Below, piece after piece: positions 11,482-21,856 of a DNA stretch of 64,000 nt. How positions within the stretch are numbered: the first letter of the stretch is position 1; every line of letters starts with the position of its first letter. This DNA is from Musa acuminata AAA Group. Its lineage: Eukaryota > Streptophyta > Magnoliopsida > Zingiberales > Musaceae. The position numbers and the translations under genes are program-made. The stretch is from positions 18,408,501-18,472,500 of the forward strand of contig NC_088347.1 in the NCBI RefSeq assembly GCF_036884655.1, written 5' to 3'. The notes under the pieces are model-generated. The model was not told the origin of the DNA, did no database searches, and saw only the letters and a list, made by a program, of their open reading frames with translations.

Positions 11482-11486
11482 GTCCT
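11482..11486. repeat. Target-site duplication of copy A (left), GTCCT
   Basis: GTCCT directly precedes the LTR tip TGTTAGG and recurs at 19986-19990 directly after the other LTR ends in CAACA. Joining the flanks restores the gag reading of remnant D, as expected for a 5-bp staggered integration. Confidence 0.95.
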
Positions 11487-14066
11487 TGTTAGGATCGAGA
11501 GCACTAAGAGGGGGGGGGTGAATTAGTGCAGCGGAAATCTTATAGCGATTAAAAACCAAAAGCTGCGTTCGTTCAAAAACTGTTATGATGCAAAAGCAAA
11601 TTCTCAGTTTGTATCTAAGTGCAATTTGCGTCTAAGCGCAGATTGCATCTAAACTCAGATTTACGTCTAAACGCTGTTTTACGTCTAAACGCAGATTTAC
11701 GTCTAAACGCAGATTTACGTCTAAACGCAGATTTACGTCTAAACTCAGATTTACGTCTTAAACTCAGATTTACGTCTAAACGCAGATTTACGTCTAAACG
11801 CAGTTTTACGTCTAGACGCAGATTTACGTCTAAACTTTGAAACTTGTTTGTATACTCGCAGAAGGCAGTATGCAGTTGGAATCAAGACGTAAACGTGAAC
11901 TGAGATCTGATGATTGAGCGAGGAAAGCCGATTTACGTCTGAATGCAGTTTTACGTCTAAATGCTGAAACTCGTTCGTAAAATCGTAGAGGAAAGTTTGC
12001 AGTTATCAATAGGATCAAAATGTAAGTATAAACTGCAAAGAAGCTCGTTCATAAAAGCACGGAAGACAGTTCTACAGAATCAAACGTAAACGTAAACAGT
12101 AACGTATGAAAATACGAATTTACGTCTGAATGCAGATTCGGAAGAACAGCACTTAGAACTTGTTCGTGAAAGCGCAGAGAGCAGTAGTAATGAGGGAGGT
12201 TTGCAGTAATGATAAAGTGCTCGAAAATAAACGCAAACCAGAGATTTAGAGTGGTTCGGTCAGCCTTGACCTACTCCACTTTTGGCTTCCTCCACCGACG
12301 AGGTTGCCGACGTCAACTAGGTGCCTTCCTTCAATGGGCGAAGGCTAACTGCCCTTTTACAGTTTCTCTCCTTTTGACAGGCTTAGGAGACAACCTTTAC
12401 AGACCTTTCTCTCCTCACTTTACAACTGAAAACTTGAAGAACAGAAGGAGGAGACTTAAAGGCTTTACAACACTTTTGAGCTCTTAGAATCACAGAAAAG
12501 ATCAAGATTTCGGTGTAGGTCTGTATCTTTTCAGTGCTGAATGGGTGGGGTATTTATAGGCCCCAACCCAATTCAAAATTCGAGCTCAAAACGATCAAAT
12601 CGATCAAATCCCAGAATTCTGGGATCAGGCGGTTGCACCTCTTGACTGGAGAGGTGGCACCGCCTGGCAGAGCTCGAAGACTGAGCTCAGGCGATTGCTT
12701 CTCTCTGCCAGAGCTCGAAGACTAAGCTCGATGGTTCCATCACCTGGCAGAGCTCGAAGACTGAGCTTGGTGGTTGCATCACCTGGCAGAGCTCGAAACT
12801 GAGCTCGGTGGTTGCATCACCTGGCAGAGCTCGAAACTGAGCTCAGGCTGATGCACCTCTCTGCCAGAGCTCGAAGACTGAGCTTGGTGATTGCATCACC
12901 TGGCAGAGCTCGAGACTGAGCTCAGGCTGATGCACCTCTCTGCCAGAGCTCGAAGACTGAGCTCGATGGTTGCATCGCCTGGCAGAGCTCGAAACTTGAG
13001 CTCTGGCGGTGCTACCTCTTGGCAGAGGAGGTTGCACCGCCCAGTCTAGCTCGAAGACTGAGCTCTGGGCGGTTGCACCTCTAGGCTGGGGCGGTTGCAC
13101 CTCCCAGCCTCGCAGCCCTGGCGGTTGCACCTCCTGGCTGGGGCGGTTGCACCTCCCAACCCCACAGCCCAGGCGGTTGCACCTCCTGGCTGGGGCGGTT
13201 GCACCTCCTGGTGCAATCAGGGTCCGAATGGTTCACTCCATTCGGCCCACTTTGAATCTTTTCAGGGGCCCAATTGCCCCAAGATTAAGCTAATGGGATC
13301 ACCTCCCATTTTCATGCTTAATCATCATGCTAACTACGATTAACTCTAAGACAACTTCTGCAGCTTTGCTCCGATGCGTCAATCGCTTCTTCCGGCGAGT
13401 TTCCGGCCAACTTCCGTCGATCAACCGATAACCCTCGGTGATCCTTCTGCGGACATCCGGCATACTCCTGGACTTGCGACGATCCACTTGGCGAGTTCCG
13501 ACGAGCTTCGCTTGGCAAGCTTCTGGACTTCTCGGATTTGTTCACGCTGAACCTCCGACGACCGTCCGAACTTCCGTCGAACTCTCGAACTCCCAACGTG
13601 ATCCTGATCTTGACTCCGGCGCAACACCTGCTGCTTGTCTTACTCTTATCGTAGTTAATCCTGCACACTTAAAACAAAACTTCAATCGAGACAATTAATC
13701 CTAAGCAATTAACCAAGTTGTCCGACATGTCATTGGTCCCTCGACGCTTCGTCCGATTCTTCGGCGCATCGTCCTCTCGTGCAGCCTATTGCCCAATCGG
13801 CCAGTTGACTCTGCAACTCCGATATCCTTGGCACAATACCCGCTCTTCTTGGTCCGATGCCCGAGTCCACGGCCCGAAGCCTTCTGTCGATACGCCGACC
13901 GATCCACCGGCCCGACGTCCAATCTTCTGACATGTTCCTTCGGCACAACATGATTTTCCTGCTTTAATTGTCTCATCCTGATCGAAGCATCCTGCGTCAC
14001 TCAAAACGCAGATTAAATCATAAACATATATCAAGTAGTTTCATCATCAAAATACGAGATTCAACA
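11487..14066 (-). repeat. 3' LTR of copy A (2,580 bp)
   Basis: On the plus strand: G-run and GTGAATTAGTGCAGCGG block, an 18-bp ACGTCTAAACGC array (about 11630-11835), a leader-like block, a TATA box (minus sense; plus TATTTATA 12551-12558), then GC-rich repeat arrays (about 12640-13220) and a unique U3 part ending TTCAACA. In the element's sense the GC-rich arrays lie upstream of the TATA box and the 18-bp array downstream, in R/U5. It lacks one 52-bp unit found in the other LTR. ORFs within it are repeat translation only. Confidence 0.9.
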
Positions 14067-16391
14067 ATCTCCCCCTTTTTGATGATGACAACCACTTGAT
14101 GACGGAGTTAAACTTAACTCCCGGAGTTTAAACAAACTCCCCCTATCAATATGCCATATTGATAGAACCTTGAATTCAAACTGAATTCAAGTCATTGCAA
14201 TATTCATCATGAATACTTGCAACACGTCAACATGAACATATGCATAAACTTATGCATCATATGTCATGTCATCAACATACTTTCATCAACATACTTCTCC
14301 CCCTTTGTCATCAACAAAAAGGAGAAGTATTACAATCAAGTGTTTGTGATATAGATTCAACTCATTGCATGAAAAACATAATATCAAGTTTTATCATCAT
14401 GCAATCTTGGAGCTAGAAGATTTAGCAAGTGTTACATCATGCTTAGAACATTCATGCTATCAAGTTTTAGATATGCAAGTTTTATAGCATATAAGATAGC
14501 ACTTTTGGTAATGTTCAAGATAGCAAGTTCTATATTATGCAAGCTAGCAAATTAGAGATGTTCAAGAAGGCAACTCTTGCTTCTTGAAAATTTTGCTCAT
14601 TTTGCTAGATGCGCAAGTTAGCATTTTTGCCTCTTGAGATAGGCAAGATAGCACATTTTCTTCTTTTGAGATAGCAACTTTTTGCTTCTCTTTAGACCAA
14701 CAAGCTAGCAATTTTTATGATATACAAGTTTCACAATATATAAGCTAGCAAAAATTTCGAAAGCAAATGCAAGATAAATTTCTTGTGTAAGCTCATGATT
14801 CTTGCTTCCTATTGCAATGTGCAAATTGCAAGTTTTGCTTCTTGAGATATTCAAGATAGTGATGTTCAAGAAGACAATTTTTCTTCTTGAAATGAGCAAG
14901 TTAGCAATCTTTGCTTCTTAAAATAGGCAAGCTCGCAATCAAGTTTTTGCATCTTCTTGACTTGTACAAGCTAGCTATCTCCCCCTTTGTCATTGTAAAA
15001 AAGAAAGAGAGAATACAGTTTTGTAGTTCTCTTTTCCTTTTACAACGATTTCAAAATCATGACAAATGATGAATAATCAAGTTATGAATGTCAAGACAAT
15101 TTTTCATCATGAATATTTTATCATTGCATGCATCATTATTGAAGTATTACATGCATGATATCATATCACCATTCATAATTACATTAATGTTTCAATATAA
15201 CAATTTCTTCTCAAAATGTGTAACTTGGCACTCATAGCATTTTAAATCATGATTTACATTATATGCAATACATCACATCATAATTAGAAAGCACAAGTAT
15301 TGCATGCATAATTGCACATCATAAATGTTTCATATCATGATGGTATCAATTTTGTCGAATTATATCCTACCATGCATGACCAAAACTTCTCCCCATTTTA
15401 TCATTGAAAACAAGAAGAAAGTAGGGGGAAGAGCATAAAAGTGTTAAATATTTCAATCATTTCAAGGCATTTACATCATAGATCAAGTCATGATTCGTGA
15501 TTCATCATAAAGCAAGTTAGTTTTCAATCATCACATAAGGCATTCAAGGAATTTTTGAAACATAGGAGAATGATTAATTTAAGCATACAATGTTTCAATC
15601 CAATTTAAGTCATGAATATTAATGTTTTCATATTGTGAGTATCAATTCATGACTACCACAAGATATTATTTGTGACTTCAATTTTGCAAGATCAAGATTA
15701 TGATTTAGATAAAACTTATTCAAATTAAATCATTAACTTGAAGTTCATAATCAAGTTATTAAAATTAATTTCGAGATTCATGAAATATCATGAAATCATT
15801 AATCTCGATCAAATGGGAAAAGCATTTTTTAAAAGATTCTTTTTCTGCACATGAATCATAGGAGATATGAATGTGAAACAAATTTTTGCAAGCAAAAACA
15901 CTATCATTCATATTTCAAGATGGAATTTATAAGCAGGAATCATTTCATCAAATCTATTTTAGAAAAATATTTTTTATAAGTGTATGAGAAAATCTGATTG
16001 TTAGGATATCAATTGTTAAGTGAATCCGAAAATGAAATTAACATTTTCATATATTCAGACATGATTTTTGCTATAGATCTTGAAATTAAATCAAGAAGAT
16101 CAAACAAGCTCATGATCATGGATAACTTAAAATCTCACGCATAAAATTGTTAATAACATCTTTATGCATTACTTTAATTCAAACGTGATTCATTCAACAA
16201 TGTTAATCAAACATGATACACATTATTACTTCTTAACCATGATCAAAATCATTTTGTTTGTTTATCATAAAATATGCAATATTATTTTTGAAATTATCAG
16301 CATGATCATAATTTTTGTATTTTTATTTTTAAACATGTAATTTTCAAGAAAATTAGTTTTAAACTAAAAAAGAAAATATATCATGAAAGCA
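14067..16391 (-). other. Pol-less AT-rich internal DNA of copy A with PPT-like motifs
   Basis: This 2.3 kb occupies the place of pol and is full of stops in all frames. It starts with the polypurine tract (14067-14080; sense AAAAAGGGGGAGAT directly before the 3' LTR). Similar pyrimidine runs, purine-rich in sense, recur near 14137 (CTCCCCCTATCAATATG), 14294 (CTTCTCCCCCTTTGTCATC, able to pair with GGAGAAG 20 bp on), 14977 and 15386. The first three match SLE-1 in sequence and order. Sireviruses are known to carry extra polypurine tracts upstream of the 3' LTR, which supports the lineage call. Confidence 0.7.
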
Positions 16392-17303
16392 TCAAGTAAT
16401 TTCAAAATAAACCAAAGGCATTTTAATTACCTCAATGTCGTAAGCTAGTAAGGCGTAGTTTGCCGCCTCGCTTTTGTTGACTTTCTCGTCTTCAGATGAG
16501 CTCGATTCATCCCAATTTTTGTTCTTCTTCTTGCGTTTAAAGCAAGTAGTTCCATTCTTTTTGCTTTTTAATTTTCGTTTCATTTGTAGTTTAAGTTCAC
16601 CATCACTTGAGCTTATGCTCGAGTGGTCTTCAAATGTTCTATGTCCCAAATCCTTCCTGTTCTTTGGAAGGTGGTTCTCAAGTTCTTCGCGTGCATTGCA
16701 CGTCATTTCATATGTGATCAATGAACCAATTAGTTCTTCAAGTGGAAAATGGTTCAAGTTTTTCGATTCTTGAATAGCAGTTACTTTTGAATCCCAAGTT
16801 TTAGAAAGTGAGCGCAAAACTTTGTTAACGAGTTCAAAATCCGAAAAGCTTTTACCAAGTGATTTTAAACCATTGACGACATCCGTAAAACGGGTGTACA
16901 TGTCAACAACGGTTTCGCTTGGTTTCATATGAAAAAGCTCGAAATCAAGCAGTAAAATATTAACTTTCGAGTCTTTGACTCTACTAGTTCCCTCGTGCGT
17001 GATTTCAAGAGTGCGCCAAATATCGAAAGCCGTTTCACACGTAGAAATCCGATTGAACTCATTTTTGTCCAATGCGTAAAATAAGGCATTCATAGCCTTT
17101 GCGTTTAAAGAAAAATTCTTCTTTTCCAAAACCGACCATTCGTTCATCGGTTTGGAGGGAAGTTGAAAACCGTTTTCAATGATATTCCATAAATCCAGAT
17201 TTAGAGAAATTAAGAAAACTCTCATTCGAGTTTTCCAATAAGTGTAGTCTAATCCGTTAAAGAACGGTGGACGAAAGACCGAACAGCCCTCTTGAAAAGT
17301 CAT
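16392..17303 (-). CDS. Gag protein of copy A (DUF4219/UBN2, Ty1/copia Sirevirus type)
   Basis: About 303 residues from the ATG at 17303; the frame stays open upstream through the primer-binding site into the LTR, but this Met just inside the internal region is the sensible start. The N-terminus has FRPPFFNGLDYTYWKTRMRV, typical of DUF4219, then a UBN2-like body (FELFHMKPSETVVDMYTRF, LVNKVLRSLSKTWDSK, HFPLEELIGSLITYEM). A Lys-rich stretch follows, then WDESSSSEDEK. Gag of this type builds the virus-like particle in the cytoplasm. The usual CCHC zinc knuckle between the basic stretch and the acidic tail is absent (only one Cys near TCFKRKKK). The frame is uninterrupted, so this may be the only protein the element makes. 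It ends without joining any protease. Confidence 0.85.
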   Translation of the reverse strand: MTFQEGCSVFRPPFFNGLDYTYWKTRMRVFLISLNLDLWNIIENGFQLPSKPMNEWSVLEKKNFSLNAKAMNALFYALDKNEFNRISTCETAFDIWRTLEITHEGTSRVKDSKVNILLLDFELFHMKPSETVVDMYTRFTDVVNGLKSLGKSFSDFELVNKVLRSLSKTWDSKVTAIQESKNLNHFPLEELIGSLITYEMTCNAREELENHLPKNRKDLGHRTFEDHSSISSSDGELKLQMKRKLKSKKNGTTCFKRKKKNKNWDESSSSEDEKVNKSEAANYALLAYDIEVIKMPLVYFEIT

Positions 17304-17339
17304 TTCTCTCGGGTGTAAATCCGAAATGAGAAATACCCC

Positions 17340-17351
17340 GCTCTGATACCA
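17340..17351 (-). other. Primer-binding site of copy A (initiator Met tRNA)
   Basis: Sense-strand TGGTATCAGAGC two bases inside the 5' LTR, a perfect match to the complement of the 3' end of plant initiator methionine tRNA. Confidence 0.92.
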
Positions 17352-17353
17352 AT

Positions 17354-19985
17354 TGTTAGGATCGAGAGCACTAAGAGGGGGGGGGTGAATTAGTGCAGCG
17401 GAAATCTTACAGCGATTAAAAACCAAAAGCTGCGTTCGTTCAAAAACTGTTATGATGCAAAAGCAAATTCTCAGTTTGTATCTAAGTGCAGTTTGCGTCT
17501 AAGCGCAGATTGCGTCTAAACTCAGATTTACGTCTAAACGCTGTTTTACGTCTAAACGCAGATTTACGTCTAAACGCAGATTTACGTCTAAACGCAGATT
17601 TACGTCTAAACTCAGATTTACGTCTTAAACTCAGATTTACGTCTAAACGCAAATTTACGTCTAAACGCAGTTTTACGTCTAGACGCAGATTTACGTCTAA
17701 ACTTTGAAACTTGTTTGTATACTCGCAGAAGGCAGTATGCAGTTGGAATCAAGACGTAAACGTGAACTGAGATCTGATGATTGAGCGAGGAAAGCCGATT
17801 TACGTCTGAATGCAGTTTTACGTCTAAATGCTGAAACTCGTTCGTAAAATCGTAGAGGAAAGTTTGCAGTTATCAATAGGATCAAAATGTAAGTATAAAC
17901 TGCAAAGAAGCTCGTTCATAAAAGCACGGAAGACAGTTTTGCAGAATCAAACGTAAACGTAAACAGTAACGTATGAAAATACGAATTTACGTCTGAATGC
18001 AGATTCGGAAGAACAGCACTTAGAACTTGTTCGTGAAAGCGCAGAGAGCAGTAGTAATGAGGGAGGTTTGCAGTAATGATAAAGTGCTCGAAAATAAACG
18101 CAAACCAGAGATTTAGAGTGGTTCGGTCAGCCTTGACCTACTCCACTTTTGGCTTCCTCCACCGACGAGGTTGCCGACGTCAACTAGGTGCCTTCCTTCA
18201 ATGGGCGAAGGCTAACTGCCCTTTTACAGTTTCTCTCCTTTTGACAGGCTTAGGAGACAACCTTTACAGACCTTTCTCTCCTCACTTTACAACTGAAAAC
18301 TTGAAGAACAGAAGGAGGAGACTTAAAGGCTTTACAACACTTTTGAGCTCTTAGAATCACAGAAAAGATCAAGATTTCGGTGTAGGTCTGTATCTTTTCA
18401 GTGCTGAATGGGTGGGGTATTTATAGGCCCCAACCCAATTCAAAATTCGAGCTCAAAACGATCAAATCGATCAAATCCCAGAATTCTGGGATCAGGCGGT
18501 TGCACCTCTTGACTGGAGAGGTGGCACCGCCTGGCAGAGCTCGAAGACTGAGCTCAAGCGATTGCTTCTCTCTGCCAGAGCTCGAAGACTGAGCTCGATG
18601 GTTCCATCACCTGGCAGAGCTCGAAGACTGAGCTTGGTGGTTGCATCACCTGGCAGAGCTCGAAACTGAGCTCGGTGGTTGCATCACCTGGCAGAGCTCG
18701 AAACTGAGCTCAGGCTGATGCACCTCTCTGCCAGAGCTCGAAGATTGAGCTTGGTGATTGCATCACCTGGCAGAGCTCGAGACTGAGCTCAGGCTGATGC
18801 ACCTCTCTGCCAGAGCTCGAAGACTGAGCTCGATGGTTGCATCGCCTGGCAGAGCTCGAAACTTGAGCTCTGGCGGTGCTACCTCTTGGCAGAGGAGGTT
18901 GCACCGCCCAGTCTAGCTCGAAGACTGAGCTCTGGGCGGTTGCACCTCTAGGCTGGGGCGGTTGCACCTCCCAGCCTCGCAGCCCTGGCGGTTGCACCTC
19001 CTGGCTGGGGCGGTTGCACCTCCCAACCCCACAGCCCAGGCGGTTGCACCTCCTGGCTGGGGCGGTTGCACCTCCCAACCCCACAGCCCAGGCGGTTGCA
19101 CCTCCTGGCTGGGGCGGTTGCACCTCCTGGTGCAATCAGGGTCCGAATGGTTCACTCCATTCGGCCCACTTTGAATCTTTTCAGGGGCCCAATTGCCCCA
19201 AGATTAAGCTAATGGGATCACCTCCCATTTTCATGCTTAATCATCATGCTAACTACGATTAACTCTAAGACAACTTCTGCAGCTTTGCTCCGATGCGTCA
19301 ATCGCTTCTTCCGGCGAGTTTCCGGCCAACTTCCGTCGATCAACCGATAACCCTCGGTGATCCTTCTACGGACATCCGGCATACTCCTGGACTTGCGACG
19401 ATCCACTTGGCGAGTTCCGACGAGCTTCGCTTGGCAAGCTTCTGGACTTCTCGGATTTGTTCACGCTGAACCTCCGACGACCGTCCGAACTTCCGTCGAA
19501 CTCTCAAACTCCCAACGTGATCCTGATCTTGACTCCGGCGCAACACCTGCTGCTTGTCTTACTCTTATCGTAGTTAATCCTGCACACTTAAAACAAAACT
19601 TCAATCGAGACAATTAATCCTAAGCAATTAACCAAGTTGTCCGACATGTCATTGGTCCCTCGACGCTTCGTCCGATTCTTCGGCGCATCGTCCTCTCGTG
19701 CAGCCTATTGCCCAATCGGCCAGTTGACTCTGCAACTCCGATATCCTTGGCACAATACCCGCTCTTCTTGGTCCGATGCCCGAGTCCACGGCCCGAAGCC
19801 TTCTGTCGATACGCCGACCGATCCACCGGCCCGACGTCCAATCTTCTGACATGTTCCTTCGGCACAACATGATTTTCCTGCTTTAATTGTCTCATCCTGA
19901 TCGAAGCATCCTGCGTCACTCAAAACGCAGATTAAATCATAAACATATATCAAGTAGTTTCATCATCAAAATACGAGATTCAACA
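17354..19985 (-). repeat. 5' LTR of copy A (2,632 bp), with promoter
   Basis: Nearly identical to 11487-14066 except for one extra 52-bp unit (CCCACAGCCCAGGCGGTTGC region near 19070-19120). TATA box on the minus strand at 18418-18425 (sense TATAAATA within GGCCTATAAATACCCC). The 18-bp array lies at about 17497-17702; GC-rich arrays (GGCGGTTGCACCTCC units and GAGCTCGAAGACTGAGCTC units) lie at about 18495-19130. This LTR would drive the gag transcript leftwards. Confidence 0.9.
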
Positions 19986-19990
19986 GTCCT

Positions 19991-20455
19991 TTGTGTCTAG
20001 CATCAGTGTAGAAAACTACTTCCCGTAGTCTCGGATGGAAGTACTTTGGTGGAGTTGTCTCAGCTTCCTCCTTGCAACGAACTCTGTGTTCTTGGGTACG
20101 AATTGAGTTCTCAACTCCCGTTTCAAGTCCTCCCATATGTCCACCCGACACCGACCTTGTTGGATCTCCTCCCGTCGAGTTCGCCACCAAAGTTTTGCAT
20201 CCCCATTCAGATACATGGTTGCTATTGAAACTTTGGTATCTTTAAAATCAGGCCTTATAGCTCGAAAGTACTATTCCATATCAAATAAGAAATTCTCGAG
20301 CTCCTTTGCGTCTCTAGCACCTCCATAGCAATGAGGCTCAGGTGCCATCAAGAAAGTTTTGCATCCCCATTCAGATATATAGTTGCTATTGAAACTTTGG
20401 TATCTTCAAAATCATGCCTTATAGCTCGAAAGTACTATTCCATATCAACTAAGAT
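19991..20455 (-). pseudogene. Ty3/gypsy remnant D: gag part with a tandem duplication
   Basis: The minus strand encodes a retrotransposon gag segment (LNGDAKLWWRTRREE, WEDLKRELRTQFVP, ARRKLRQL) that continues across copy A into 11481. The segment at about 20188-20290 is repeated at 20352-20455 with few changes, a tandem duplication that breaks the gag. The 5' end of the element is missing; SLE LTR sequence begins directly after. Confidence 0.75.
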
Positions 20456-20460
20456 AGCAA

Positions 20461-20880
20461 GGCTTAAAGTAAAATGAAGTCCCGGAGTCAAGAACGTGAT
20501 TTCGTTGGGAGTTCGAGAGTTCGTTGGAAGTTCGTATGTTCGTCAAAAGTTCTACCAGAACCAACCGAGAAGTCTAGGAGCTTGCCAAAGAAGCTCGTCG
20601 GAACTCGCCAAGAAGATCATTGTGAAGTCCAGGAGCTTGCCAAGAGTCTGCCGGAACATTACCGGGAGTTCGTCGGAAGTTTGCCGGAAGATCACAGGAA
20701 GCTTGCTGGAAGAGCAATTGACATACCGGAACTAGAATGCTTTGTCAATTGTCTTAAATATTGTAGTTAGTCTATAAATTAAGTTAGATTGAGAGGTAAT
20801 CTCACTAACTTAATTAGGGGTCAATTGGGCTCTTAATAGGGCTGAATTGGGTCGTATTGAACAACTCATTCAGCACCTAG
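20461..20880 (+). mobile_element. SLE-type LTR in plus orientation, left part (interrupted)
   Basis: Matches, in the same orientation, the solo LTR near 40710-41060 and the complement of 39826-40128 (GTTCGAGAGTTCGTTGG, then AAGAAGCTCGTCGGAACTCGC). The true LTR start is missing. Gypsy element B is inserted at its right edge, and the LTR resumes at 30113. Confidence 0.7.
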
Positions 20881-20885
20881 AAGCC

Positions 20886-21281
20886 TGTTAGAACCCTTAT
20901 AGATTCTAAACTTGGGGTTGATCTCTTTAGGGGATCGGCCTCCTTGGAACTCTATAGGGGTTCCTCCCTCCAAGTTGCTGCTCAAAGGCTGCAGAAAAGA
21001 TTCATCTATTGCTTAAGAAAAGAGAAGGAATACATGGCTATTTATAGGGGTTCTAAACCCTAACTCCTAATAGGACTCCTACTTAAGACTCTTACTTCTA
21101 ACCAACTCCTAATAGGACTCCTACTCAAGACTCATATTCCCTTACAACTCCTAATTTTTCTCTAAGAAAAAACCTCATACATGAATATCCCTTTCAATTA
21201 GGACTCTCCTAGCTAGAGTCCTAACAGAGTCCTAACAGAATGTCCCTCTCAATTAGGACTCTCCTAGCTAGAGTCCTAACA
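20886..21281 (-). repeat. 3' LTR of element B (396 bp)
   Basis: Begins TGTTAGAACCC and ends GTCCTAACA on the plus strand. The right end carries about two tandem copies of a terminal unit containing the inverted repeat AGGACTCT...AGAGTCCT. The adjacent polypurine tract in sense is GAAGAGGGCGGGTC. Confidence 0.88.
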
Positions 21282-21310
21282 GACCCGCCCTCTTCAAATT
21301 AGCCTTGTCC

Positions 21311-21736
21311 TCAAGGCTGAGATTCCATGAACTCAGGGAACCGGGTCTTCAGCTCCTCATATGGTTCCCATATGGCGTCTTCAAGTGGTAGATTATGCCA
21401 ATGCACTAGTATTTCAGTAGAGGGATGTCGGTGAAGCATCACGATCCTACGATCGAGGATGGCTTGTGGTTGGGCTTGAATAACTCCATCCTCAGTTGTG
21501 TTGGGCAGTTGGATCTGGGGTGACTCGTGTTCTCCCAACTTGAGCTTTAGGCATGATACGTGAAAGACAGAGTGAATTTTGGCATCCTCAGGTAATTTAA
21601 GTCTGTATGCCACGGCTCCAATACGCTCTATGATCTGATAGGGCCTATAAAAACGTGGGGATAGCTTCATGGAGGCTCGAGTGTTGATAGAGAGTTGCTT
21701 GTATGGTTGTAGGTGAAGATAAACCCAATCTCCCAC
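21311..21736 (-). pseudogene. Element B integrase C-terminus and chromodomain
   Basis: The minus-strand ORF contains the GDWVYLHLQPYKQ entry of the gypsy integrase C-terminal domain, the FHVSCLKL motif, and a chromodomain-like end (EILVHWHNLPLEDAIWEPYE then LKTRFPEF). Chromodomains direct chromovirus integration towards marked heterochromatin. It is separated from the integrase core by stops near 21740-21860, so it is a fragment of the once-continuous pol. Confidence 0.82.
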
Positions 21737-21856
21737 TGAAAATTCTCTTTCACTTCGTCGTGTGTCGGCTTGCTACTTCATTCTGGCTTGAGCGGTAGAG
21801 AGATTATCTTTTAATAGTTGTAAGAGTTTGTCCCTATCAATCAATTCTTGGTCAAC

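Larger units (their letters stand above)
11487..19985 (-). mobile_element. Full-length gag-only Sirevirus-like LTR retrotransposon (copy A)
   Basis: 8,499 bp with LTRs 11487-14066 and 17354-19985, both TGTT...AACA on the plus strand. It is flanked by a perfect 5-bp target duplication GTCCT (11482-11486 and 19986-19990) inside the gag of gypsy remnant D. Sense is minus: 5' LTR on the right, primer-binding site, gag, 2.3 kb AT-rich non-coding DNA, polypurine tract, 3' LTR on the left. By eye the LTRs differ by about 11 substitutions and one 52-bp tandem-unit difference that accounts for the whole length gap, so the insertion is recent. No pol domains are present, so movement must depend on enzymes supplied by another element. 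Confidence 0.92.

Noticed and set aside
18710..19262. Overlapping ORFs of 80-141 codons on both strands rich in Pro, Gly, Cys and Leu
   Set aside because: They follow the GGCGGTTGCACCTCC and GAGCTC repeat units of the LTR; open on both strands because of composition.
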